Source: Aureivirga marina
Lineage (GTDB): Bacteria > Bacteroidota > Bacteroidia > Flavobacteriales > Flavobacteriaceae
Reading direction: 5' to 3'
DNA length: 64,000 nucleotides
NCBI RefSeq assembly: GCF_015767265.1
Contig: NZ_JADPIB010000009.1
Span: 62,001 to 126,000, forward strand
Shown: in pieces, positions 35,070 through 42,576 of the stretch
Position numbering within the stretch: the first letter of the stretch is position 1
Layout of the letters: each line of letters begins with the position of its first letter
The notes under the pieces: model-generated
The model's database searches: none
The model's input: the letters and a program-made list of their open reading frames with translations, nothing else
Told to the model about the DNA's origin: nothing
Translations under genes and position numbers: made by a program

Positions 35070-36014
35070 AATAATTATTTGGGAGAAATAATAGCAACAG
35101 GATTCTGTTCTATTGTAATTTCTGGGTTTGCTGTTTTTGCATCTTATCAAGGTGGTTATACTTTTCCTGAACAAACTGCTAAGAAAATTGTTTATAATGA
35201 TCCTTCTCTTTTAGAAACAGAAAGCATTAAAAACAGATATACACAGCTAATAAACAAGAAAAAACAGGAAGCAAGAGAATGGAGAAAAACTAAATTATGG
35301 AAAGGAAAAATCTCTAATAAAAATCAACAGAAATATCTTTCTAAGATTTCAAGAGCAAACCAAATAGAAGAAAAAATGCTTAAAGAAATTGCAGAAGTTG
35401 AAAAGCAAAATAGAGAAACAGTTTCAGATGCAAAAACAGAATATAAACAGAGTATAAACAAGCAAAAACAAGAAATTAAGCTTACTGGAAATACTCTTGC
35501 ATTAGTGGCGGTTATTTTGCAATTCCTTTATTTTCCACTCATGTTTTATATTGCTTAGTATAAATATAGAACTCATTCAGAGCTAAGTGAAACAGCAATC
35601 TACTACTATTCTTTAAAGAATACGAATTCTCAAGATTTTGTAGTTCCTACTCCAACATTAATTTCAAATGAAAATTATCTTTTAAACTCAAAAAAGAAAC
35701 AAAAGCAAATTGGTTTTGATGTTTCAGCAATCAAAAAAACAGACAAAAAAACAGCTGAAAACAAAAAAACAACACAGCTGCAATCCTTGTCTAGACAGGA
35801 GCTAACAGATATACACACAGTTGCACACAAAAACACTCGTGTTGATAAATCAAAAATTAATAACAATATAAATATCTACACAAAAAGAGTTGAAGAAGCA
35901 ACACCAGGAACAGAGGTGTATAATAACAGATTTAAAAATTTAGAGTACTGGCAATCTAAATTGGAAGAGTTAAATCTTCAAGTAGAAAAATTTAAAAAAA
36001 ATAAACAACTATGA
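35070..36014 (+). pseudogene. Membrane/coiled-coil protein gene, 5'-truncated and interrupted by TAG
   Basis: The frame is open from the junction near 35067. The first initiator-like codon is TTG 35079, with no ATG. It encodes a first membrane helix (IIATGFCSIVISGFAVFASY), a Lys/Glu coiled coil, and a second helix (LTGNTLALVAVILQFLYFPL). It hits TAG at 35556-35558 and then continues in the same frame for 151 more codons (YKYRTHSELSETAIYYYS... to KNKQL) to TGA at 36014. One base change (TGG to TAG) explains the break. A protein of this shape looks like a mobile-element membrane component; I do not recognise it. Both lesions suggest it is dead. Confidence 0.65.
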
Positions 36015-36044
36015 TGAAAGATTTATCTAAACGCTAAAATTTAT

Positions 36045-36070
36045 AAACCATCCATTATGGATGGTTTTTT
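36045..36070 (+). terminator. Rho-independent terminator
   Basis: AAACCATCCAT (36045-36055) / ATGGATGGTTT (36057-36067) with following T's; the innermost bases must form the loop. It ends the transcript of the interrupted membrane-protein gene. Confidence 0.8.
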
Positions 36071-36150
36071 GTATTTATATAGTTGATTATAAGGTAATTA
36101 ATTGTTAAATTAATGTAAGTGTTTAACCAAATTCTGAAAATTAATGAATT

Positions 36151-38163
36151 ATGAATACTCGCACTGAAAAAACACAAGACAATAAGAGTAAATCGATTTT
36201 GAATGCTGTTTGTCAAATGCAGGGTAGTGGAGAATCTACTTTTCAGTTTATGGACAATAGACCTGAAGTAGTTGCTCAAAAAAAGTTATATGAGATGGTT
36301 AATAATAGTCCACAAGTTAAAAAGACAGCTCAATTACAGTCTATTATTAATAATAATTCAACTAAAAAACAACCATCTATTCAGAAAAAAGAAAATAATA
36401 CAGGTTTACCTGATAATTTAAAATCTGGAATAGAAAATCTTTCAGGGTATTCTATGGATGATGTAAAAGTGCATTATAATTCCGATAAACCTGCTCAATT
36501 AAAGGCTCACGCTTATGCTCAAGGAAACCAAATACATATTGCATCAGGACAAGAAAAACATTTACCTCATGAAGCTTGGCATGTAGTTCAGCAGAAACAA
36601 GATAGAGTTAAACCTACTTTTCAAATGAAAGGAAAGGTTAATATTAATGATGATGCTGGATTAGAAAAAGAAGCAGATTTAATGGGGGCTAAAGCTTTAG
36701 CTTTTTCTACTAAAGGAAAAGATGCGCAAAGTTTAAAAAAGTTTAACTCAACTAATTCTTTACCTATTCAAAGAACAGTTATTTATATTGATGGTAGAGA
36801 TATTCCAGGAACACATGATGAAAATAAAGCAGCATTTATATGGGGTTTTTTGCTTGACACAGGATTTAAACATTTTGATGAAGATGAAACTTATAAAATT
36901 AATCTAGAATATATTAAGATTCTTATAAATGAATTTAATCTTTTACCAAAACGCTCAGAGTGGGATTTATGGGCAATTGAATGGTTGGAGAATCAAGAAT
37001 TTCTTAAGAAGGAAGATTATTATAAAAAGAAATTAAAAAAACCAGGGGAAAGAGCTATTATCTGTTTAAAAGCCATTAAAGAAAATTTTGCATCGAAAGA
37101 TGTAATATCTAAGGAAAATCTAATTAACATTCTAGAAAAAAAAAGTTTAACTTGGAATCAAATATTAGAATCAATCCTAATACTTCGTAAAAATGATGAA
37201 TTATTTCCAAGTTTTTCTAATGGGGGGCCTAAATTTACAGCAGTAAAATATTTCAGTTTAAATAAGGAAAGTGTTCCTTCAGAAGATTCAAAAGTTGTGG
37301 ATCAATCTCTTACTGATAAAATCAAATCAATTATAAATGCTGAAGGAATATCAGGAAATAGTATGCATGGTAAAGTAAGAAATGCATTAAATGAAGTTAT
37401 TACACATCCATCTGATAGTGGAGGGAAATGGGATATATATAGAGGAGAACTCATAACTTTATTTAAAATACCTACAGCTGCAAAATACTATACAGATACT
37501 TATGTAAGAGCAGGAAGTGAACATGAGCAATTAATCACAAGTAAGACAGCAGAAAGAGTTTTGTATGATTTAGAACATCCAGAAGAATTACCAAAAACAA
37601 GTGATGGAAAAGTTATGACTCATTTAAGTTATCAAGGTTACACAAATATAGCAACACAATATATTGTATTAAAATCAGTGACTCGTCATAGTGATTTAGG
37701 AGGTAAAGTAAGTCAAAATCACCATCCAACAAGTAAAGATTTAATTTCTTTTATTGATTCTGAAGATGCAGACAAACTTCATGGTTCACAAGGAAGTGGG
37801 ATAGGAAGTTCTCCAATATATCATCAAGAACTTGGTTCAGAGGTAGGAAAATCATTAATAAATTTAAATAAAGCATTGACTATAATTAACCAACAAAATT
37901 TAGCAAAAGAGAGTGATATTTTAGAAGTGCCTGCAAGTGAAAGGGTAGATCAAAAATATGCCCAAACAAATGGAACGATTTTGAAATTTAACATAGAAAA
38001 TGATTTAAAGAAAATAGCCAAAAATGTGGAAGTAAGGAGACGTAAAGTATTAGGCTTATTTTTTGCGGTGAAAAGTCGTCTTGGCGATAAAAGTGGTTAT
38101 TTGAAAAAAGATGAAACTATTTCTAGAGGTGCTAATTCAGATACTGAAATGGATAAATTATAG
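36151..38163 (+). CDS. DUF4157 (eCIS-core) protein with unknown C-terminal effector region
   Basis: The 670-residue protein has a disordered, Gln/Asn/Lys-rich N-terminus (about 1-85), then a DUF4157 domain (about 90-190): LPDNLKSGIENLSGYSMDDV, VHYNSDKPAQL, AQGNQIHIASGQEKHLPHE and the zincin-like HEAWHVVQQKQ. The family is abundant among cargo of extracellular contractile injection systems (eCIS). The remaining 470 residues match nothing I know; they include RAGSEHEQLITSKTAERVL and a basic patch VEVRRRKVLGLFFAVKSRLG. No eCIS tail genes are in the window, so it is an orphan effector or a polymorphic toxin-like protein. No signal peptide or membrane helix is seen. It has its own terminator. Confidence 0.82.
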   Translation: MNTRTEKTQDNKSKSILNAVCQMQGSGESTFQFMDNRPEVVAQKKLYEMVNNSPQVKKTAQLQSIINNNSTKKQPSIQKKENNTGLPDNLKSGIENLSGYSMDDVKVHYNSDKPAQLKAHAYAQGNQIHIASGQEKHLPHEAWHVVQQKQDRVKPTFQMKGKVNINDDAGLEKEADLMGAKALAFSTKGKDAQSLKKFNSTNSLPIQRTVIYIDGRDIPGTHDENKAAFIWGFLLDTGFKHFDEDETYKINLEYIKILINEFNLLPKRSEWDLWAIEWLENQEFLKKEDYYKKKLKKPGERAIICLKAIKENFASKDVISKENLINILEKKSLTWNQILESILILRKNDELFPSFSNGGPKFTAVKYFSLNKESVPSEDSKVVDQSLTDKIKSIINAEGISGNSMHGKVRNALNEVITHPSDSGGKWDIYRGELITLFKIPTAAKYYTDTYVRAGSEHEQLITSKTAERVLYDLEHPEELPKTSDGKVMTHLSYQGYTNIATQYIVLKSVTRHSDLGGKVSQNHHPTSKDLISFIDSEDADKLHGSQGSGIGSSPIYHQELGSEVGKSLINLNKALTIINQQNLAKESDILEVPASERVDQKYAQTNGTILKFNIENDLKKIAKNVEVRRRKVLGLFFAVKSRLGDKSGYLKKDETISRGANSDTEMDKL

Positions 38164-38214
38164 AATATGGATATATGAGGGTTTATACATCTTCTTTAAT
38201 AAAAACTAAAATTA

Positions 38215-38243
38215 AAAGCCATCCATTATTGGGTGGCTTTTTT
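38215..38243 (+). terminator. Rho-independent terminator of the eCIS-core gene
   Basis: AAAGCCATCC (38215-38224) / GGGTGGCTTT (38231-38240), one G-U pair, then T's. Confidence 0.88.
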
Positions 38244-38348
38244 ATTATACAATTTAGAGTAGAAATTAAATAAACAAATATATCCATATAGAAGAATTAA
38301 ATTATTAAATGCCATGGAGTATAATGAATGCTTATATAATAATACTCT

Positions 38349-38455
38349 ATAGGTTATTAAACTACCGCTTTAAGTTATAGTATTCAGTTATGACTATACT
38401 TAAAAGCAAAGTCATTATGGTATCTTATGTAATGATAGTATCAAGGACAACCTAT
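38349..38455 (+). ncRNA. Candidate structured RNA with a three-way junction
   Basis: Closing stem ATAGGTT (38349-38355) / AACCTAT (38449-38455) encloses two hairpins: TTTAAG-T-TATAGT (38369-38381, one bulged T) with ACTATACTTAAA (38393-38404), and TCATTA (38412-38417) with TAATGA (38430-38435). A further small stem ATAGG/CCTAT lies at 38472-38494. No ORF fills the region. Local AT-richness makes chance pairing easier, so covariation is needed. Strand is assumed from the neighbours. Confidence 0.35.
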
Positions 38456-38629
38456 GAAGTAAAATAAAAGGATAGGTCACTATGCTAACCCTATATGTAA
38501 GTATGGAATTGTTAGTTAATTCGCTAATATAATGTGTTAAGTGTAAATGTTAAGTCTGTTTTATAGTAAAAAATACGTTGTTTTTAAAAAAATATACTTA
38601 ATTCGTAACTGTATTTTAAAATAAGATTG

Positions 38630-38637
38630 TACATTTG
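38630..38637 (+). promoter_or_regulatory. -7 element TACATTTG before the 53-residue peptide gene
   Basis: TACATTTG fits the TAnnTTTG -7 consensus. No TTG stands at the right distance upstream, so only the -7 half is supported. Transcription would begin near 38643, just before a strong hairpin. Confidence 0.45.
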
Positions 38638-38649
38638 AAGGAGGTAAGA

Positions 38650-38677
38650 AAAGCTTTGTACGGCAATACAAAGCTTT
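38650..38677 (+). other. Perfect 11-bp hairpin in the leader of the small peptide gene
   Basis: AAAGCTTTGTA (38650-38660), loop CGGCAA, TACAAAGCTTT (38667-38677). Only four T follow, so it is weak as a terminator. It sits between a -7 element and a 53-codon ORF, so it may control stability or translation of that leader. Confidence 0.55.
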
Positions 38678-38716
38678 TAAAAATGATTATATAATTTTTT
38701 AAAAAAACGAATTGAA

Positions 38717-38878
38717 ATGAACAAGTTTTTTAAAAAAACAATCAAAAAAACCAATTTGAATATGATTCAAAAAGTATTCAAATGGTCAATTACAAAGATA
38801 ATAAAAAAAATATCTGTTTTAGTAATTGTTAAAATGTTTTCAATATATCTTCAAAGTATAATTGAAAATATTCCTTAA
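38717..38878 (+). CDS. 53-residue Lys-rich amphipathic peptide
   Basis: ATG 38717 opens a 53-codon ORF beginning MNKFFKKTIKKTNLN, with 11 Lys, one Glu and no Asp, and a hydrophobic C-terminal half (ISVLVIVKMFSIYLQSII). A -7 promoter element and hairpin precede it and a strong terminator follows 10 nt after its stop, which makes it a well-bounded transcription unit in an otherwise non-coding tract. Short cationic amphipathic membrane peptides of this kind occur as toxins of type I toxin-antitoxin pairs, leaderless bacteriocins or phage lysis peptides. No immunity or antisense RNA is identified. The ORF could be fortuitous. Confidence 0.45.
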   Translation: MNKFFKKTIKKTNLNMIQKVFKWSITKIIKKISVLVIVKMFSIYLQSIIENIP

Positions 38879-38888
38879 AACAAATTTA

Positions 38889-38914
38889 AACCCGTTCATT
38901 AGAACGGGTTTTTT
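38889..38914 (+). terminator. Rho-independent terminator of the small peptide unit
   Basis: Perfect stem AACCCGTTC (38889-38897), loop ATTA, GAACGGGTT (38902-38910), then a T run. It is one of the strongest terminators in the element. Confidence 0.92.
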
Positions 38915-39426
38915 ATTACTTAATAATAACAGCTATTATTATAGTTTTATAATTTATAATAATAATTAATTTGAGATATAAAGAAAATAATTAAAATAAA
39001 TAAAAGAGAATTAATAAAATAAATTTAAAACTTAATTTATATAATTAAGAAAATAGATAAATATGCTCAAAAATAGAGGACAAATTCTATTTAAAAATCA
39101 TAAACAATAGGTTTAAACGTTATATTAATTTTTATATGATATAATAATCAATTTAGGATAGAATATAATATAATGAGAAGATAAACAGAAAAATTAATAT
39201 TATAAGAAATTGAATAAGTCTTTTAATATAAAAAAGGCTTATAATCAACATGTAAAGTGAGGTAAAACGGTAAGTAGAAATGCCTTTGTATAGATGAAAG
39301 TAGATTGAAAAAAATAAAAGTTATAGGTCTAAACGTTATACATGGTTTTATATAATAAAAAGATCAATTAAAGATTGAAAATTATATATTAAAAAAATAA
39401 TATTATAAGATATTTAATAAGTTTAT
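38915..39426. other. Non-coding AT-rich tract with a diverged ~100-bp duplication
   Basis: No ORF is supportable. Two segments resemble each other: about 39107-39222 and about 39323-39424. Both begin ATAGGTxTAAACGTTATA, contain a diverged ATAATAxxAATCAATT-like core, and end TAATATTATAAGA followed by AATAAGT. The second copy runs directly into the 42-bp tandem array. Confidence 0.5.
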
Positions 39427-39720
39427 TTATAAGTGTCTATATTATAGTTAATACTGGTTTATATTAATTTATAAGTGTCTATATTATAGTTAATACTGGT
39501 TTATATTAATTTATAAGTGTCTATATTATAGTTAATACTGGTTTATATTAATTTATAAGTGTCTATATTATAGTTAATACTGGTTTATATTTAATTATAA
39601 GTGTCTATATTATAGTTAATACTGGTTTATATTTAATTATAAGTGTCAATATTATAGTTAATACTGGTTTATATTAATTTATAAGTGTCTATTTTATAGT
39701 TAATATTAATTTATATTTAA
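39427..39720. repeat. Tandem array: seven copies of a 42-bp unit
   Basis: Units begin at 39427, 39469, 39511, 39553, 39595, 39637 and 39679, each starting TTATAAGTGTC and continuing TATATTATAGTTAATACTGG. Copies 1-4 are practically identical; 5-7 carry a few changes, and a degenerate eighth follows at about 39725. There is no spacer between units. Stop codons occur in all frames, so it is not a coding repeat. Each unit holds an imperfect inverted repeat TATAA-N9-TTATA. Possible roles are iterons, a partition/centromere site, or protein-binding array. Confidence 0.92.
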
Positions 39721-39936
39721 TTAATTATATGAGTCTATATACAGTTAATAATATATTTTATTTAATCAATTAGGTATAGATATATGTTATAGTTATAAAA
39801 AAATTTATTTAATCTATCAAATAAGTGTTTTATTAATATAATTAAGCATATAACAACATAATATGTTAATAAATGAACATAATGTAAATTGAATGGGAAA
39901 GTGACAGGTTAAATTTAAAAAAAAATGAAATTTTTC

Positions 39937-39968
39937 TTGTTTAAGTCATTTTTCTTTCATTACCTTTG
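39937..39968 (+). promoter_or_regulatory. Bacteroidota-type promoter, TTG-N21-TACCTTTG
   Basis: TTG at 39937-39939 and TACCTTTG at 39961-39968, spacing 21 nt. It is the best promoter in the non-coding tract and directs transcription through a ~135-nt leader towards the ORF at 40112. Confidence 0.68.
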
Positions 39969-40111
39969 CGGAAACAAACCTAACAAATTGCTCCCCAAGA
40001 TAGATTAAATCTATGTTATGAAAGAATGTTCATATTGAATTGATTTGTTTCAAAATAGCTAGGAATTCTTTGATGGAAGAGTAATGTAAACAACACAAAA
40101 TAATCAAAATT

Positions 40112-40270
40112 ATGAGTAAAAAGAAAATCTCCACTTGCAGTTCTTCGAAAGAAGGTTTTAAATACTATTTCACAGTTTTCTTCGGAAAATTTTTTGGAAA
40201 TATTGTTTTTGATTTTTTAAAAGAATTGTTTGTAGGAGATTCAAGTGAATGGGAAATTCAGATGAATTAG
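40112..40270 (+). CDS. 52-residue aromatic-rich small protein
   Basis: ATG 40112 opens a 52-codon ORF, MSKKKISTCSSSKEGFKYYF..., with a Phe-rich middle (TVFFGKFFGNIVFDFLKELF) that could form one amphipathic or membrane-associated helix and an acidic tail. A consensus promoter lies upstream at 39937-39968. A weak hairpin (AAAGTCA/TGACTTT, about 40298-40320) lies downstream. No family recognised. The promoter and clean ORF suggest expression, but the long leader means the transcript could instead act as an RNA. Confidence in coding is modest. Confidence 0.42.
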   Translation: MSKKKISTCSSSKEGFKYYFTVFFGKFFGNIVFDFLKELFVGDSSEWEIQMN

Positions 40271-40609
40271 AAGTATCATTTTAAGATAAATGACGAAAAG
40301 TCACTTCCAAAGATGACTTTCTCTATTTTAATCTTAAAAGTTCAATATATATGACATAATTTTAAAAGAATAAAGACATTATTCCGGTAAAATAATGCCT
40401 TTAGTTGTCTTTTTGTCAGTATATTAACACTGGTATATAATTTGTCTAGAATTTCCATGAAGGTTAAGAAGTGAGATTTTATTAACCTTGGATGAACAAA
40501 TCATAGTTTAAGTTTGGAAGACCAAAAATATGATTTATATCCAAAATACAAAAAAAATCCGACAGGAAACATCTAACTGTTTAATTTAGATGTATTTAAA
40601 TTTTATAAC

Positions 40610-40819
40610 ATGGAGCTAAAAAAAGGAGACACTGTTACAGTTAAGGGATATAAGTATCCTATAATGACAATTAATTCTATAAATTCATCTCTTGTAGATT
40701 GTGTTTGGTTTGATTCAAGTCTTAAATTAAGAAATGGTTTCTTTAATAAAGAAATATTAATAAAGTCAGATAACACAAAGAAAATAAACCCTGTTAATTT
40801 GTATAAGCCAATCGATTAA
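40610..40819 (+). CDS. DUF2158 (YodC-like) small protein
   Basis: A 69-residue protein with the DUF2158 pattern: an initial KKGDTVTVKGYKYPIMTINSI beta-barrel-like start with the P-x-M-T motif, then VDCVWFDSSLKLRNGFFNKE. The family is widespread in phages, plasmids and chromosomes, and its function is unknown. It is monocistronic, followed by its own terminator, and converges with the replication module. Confidence 0.78.
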   Translation: MELKKGDTVTVKGYKYPIMTINSINSSLVDCVWFDSSLKLRNGFFNKEILIKSDNTKKINPVNLYKPID

Positions 40820-40833
40820 CAATAAAAATAAAG

Positions 40834-40856
40834 AACCATTAATCAATGGTTTTTTA
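40834..40856. terminator. Terminator between the DUF2158 gene and the replication module
   Basis: AACCATT (40834-40840) / AATGGTT (40845-40851) followed by T's and preceded by A's, so it can work in both directions. Confidence 0.75.
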
Positions 40857-41099
40857 TTTCCTCTTACTAATCCTATCTCTCACAGTTCTAAAGCTGTTAT
40901 AGCTCGAATATTTATATTCTCCTACCAAATCAAAATATTTATCATTTAGATAGTTAAAAGCTTCAATATAATTCCTATGAAATTTGATGATTCTAAAAAA
41001 TTCATCATAAAAACCTTTTGCAGTAGCCAGTTTTTTTAAAAGTTCATGTTCGGCTTGCAATTCTAAAATTTGTTGTTGAGTATTATTTGAGGTAATCAT
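40854..41099 (-). CDS. Small protein of the replication module, function unknown
   Basis: The 81-residue protein has a probable N-terminal coiled coil (QQQILELQAEHELLKKLATAKG) followed by FYDEFFRIIKFHRNYIEAFNYL and a basic C-terminus (TVRDRISKRK). No membrane segment or catalytic motif. It is the last gene of the minus-strand replication operon, 61 nt after the helicase gene. The position suggests a replication or recombination accessory role. No family recognised. Confidence 0.6.
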   Translation of the reverse strand: MITSNNTQQQILELQAEHELLKKLATAKGFYDEFFRIIKFHRNYIEAFNYLNDKYFDLVGEYKYSSYNSFRTVRDRISKRK

Positions 41100-41160
41100 A
41101 AATTTTGAATTGTTTAATGTGTTTCGTTTAAAAGAGTAGGAGTAGTTTTAATAAATTCCA

Positions 41161-42576
41161 TTAGGCAAAAGGAATCTCATTCTCTTCTGGAATTTTCGAA
41201 ATGAATTCACGTTCATTTGGATCCATAAACTTTGCTTTGTTCTTATCAAAGAAAATTGGAATCACATCTGTTGCTCCAGATCTAAATTTTGCAATAATAA
41301 ATTCTGAATTTGCATTTGTTTGAGTTAGGTGTGGAAAAAAGTCAGGACTTACTTCCATTCCATAATATTCTGGACGATATAAAAAGGCAACTATATCTGC
41401 ATCCTGTTCGATTGCTCCAGATTCTCTAAGGTCAGAAAGTAATGGTCTTTTCATTCCTCCACGATTTTCTACAGAACGTGATAATTGAGATAAGGCAATT
41501 ACTGGAATATCTAATTCTTTTGCCAAACCTTTTAAGCTTCTTGAAATCGTAGATATTTCTTGCTCTCTATTTCTTTTTCCAGCTCCATCTTCTGCATTTA
41601 TCAGTTGTAAATAATCAACAATCAACATTTTTATATCATGTTTTGCTTTCCAACTTCTTGCTTTGTGACATAAATCTTTGATGTGCAATCCTGGTCTATC
41701 ATCTACAAAAAGTGGATAATCTTTCATTTTACTAGCAACATCCATGTATGTTTCGATTTGATTTTTTTCTTTAAAACCAATTTTTGTAAAATGGTCCATA
41801 TGAAAATCAGATTCATTACAAATCATGCGCATAACTAATTGTTTTTTGCTCATTTCTAAAGAAAAAACACCAATTGCATCGCCTTTTTGTACATTTGCAC
41901 TCATGGTTTTGATAACTGCTGCTGTTTTTCCCATTCCTGGTCGAGCTGCCAAAACAATTAAATCAGAATTTTGCCAACCTCCAGTTTGTTTGTCAATTGC
42001 TGCAATTCCAGAAGTAACTCCGCAAACTTCATTTGGTTTTAGGTTCGAGAGTATTTCAGCTTTTTTTCCAAGTTCCATCAAAACATCTTCCATGCTTTTT
42101 TCTTGACCATCTCCAGATATTTTTGAGTTTATGTTTTCAATGATTTTTTCCACTTTTCCCATCACATTAAGAGCGTCCGAATCATTGTCTAAAGCTTCAT
42201 TTGCAATTTTCAATGAATTAAAATGAATTTCTCTTTTAATCCATTTTTGATGTAAAATTCTGCAATGAAATTCGAGGTGAGCAGAGGAGGAGACAGCTTG
42301 TGTGATTCCTACAATTTCAGCATCTAAATTTTCTCCATTCTTTAGAATTTTCTTTACTTCATCTACAACCGTCAACATATCAATTCCAATTTGTTGATTA
42401 TTTAAATTTTCAATTGCTTGGTAGATTATTCTATGTGAAGTTTTATAGAAAACTTCTTTGTTTTTTATCGTTGTAAGCATTGTATCTACTACATTTTTGT
42501 CGATTAAAACTGCTCCTAAAACAGCTTTCTCGATTTCCAAATCGTGTGGAATCTGAATAGTTTTATTGTTTTCTGC
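41161..42576 (-). CDS. Replicative DNA helicase, DnaB-like
   Basis: The 471-residue helicase starts at ATG 42576 (MAENNKTIQIPHDLEIEKAV); the frame is open to 42609 but that part overlaps the preceding gene. It has the N-terminal DnaB domain (about 8-110), then the RecA-like motor with Walker A AARPGMGKT, H1a FSLEMSKKQLVMRM, Walker B MLIVDYLQL, and the terminal DLRESGAIEQDADIVAFLYRP. It is colinear with bacterial DnaB. A dedicated copy beside an initiator-like gene in an integrated element indicates autonomous replication on excision, as in phages and satellites. It overlaps the preceding ORF by 14 nt. Confidence 0.95.
   Translation of the reverse strand, partial: AENNKTIQIPHDLEIEKAVLGAVLIDKNVVDTMLTTIKNKEVFYKTSHRIIYQAIENLNNQQIGIDMLTVVDEVKKILKNGENLDAEIVGITQAVSSSAHLEFHCRILHQKWIKREIHFNSLKIANEALDNDSDALNVMGKVEKIIENINSKISGDGQEKSMEDVLMELGKKAEILSNLKPNEVCGVTSGIAAIDKQTGGWQNSDLIVLAARPGMGKTAAVIKTMSANVQKGDAIGVFSLEMSKKQLVMRMICNESDFHMDHFTKIGFKEKNQIETYMDVASKMKDYPLFVDDRPGLHIKDLCHKARSWKAKHDIKMLIVDYLQLINAEDGAGKRNREQEISTISRSLKGLAKELDIPVIALSQLSRSVENRGGMKRPLLSDLRESGAIEQDADIVAFLYRPEYYGMEVSPDFFPHLTQTNANSEFIIAKFRSGATDVIPIFFDKNKAKFMDPNEREFISKIPEENEIPFA

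Noticed and set aside
39427-39720. Regular 42-bp array considered as a CRISPR array.
   Set aside because: Units are directly adjacent with no variable spacers, units are not CRISPR-like palindromes, and no cas genes are present.
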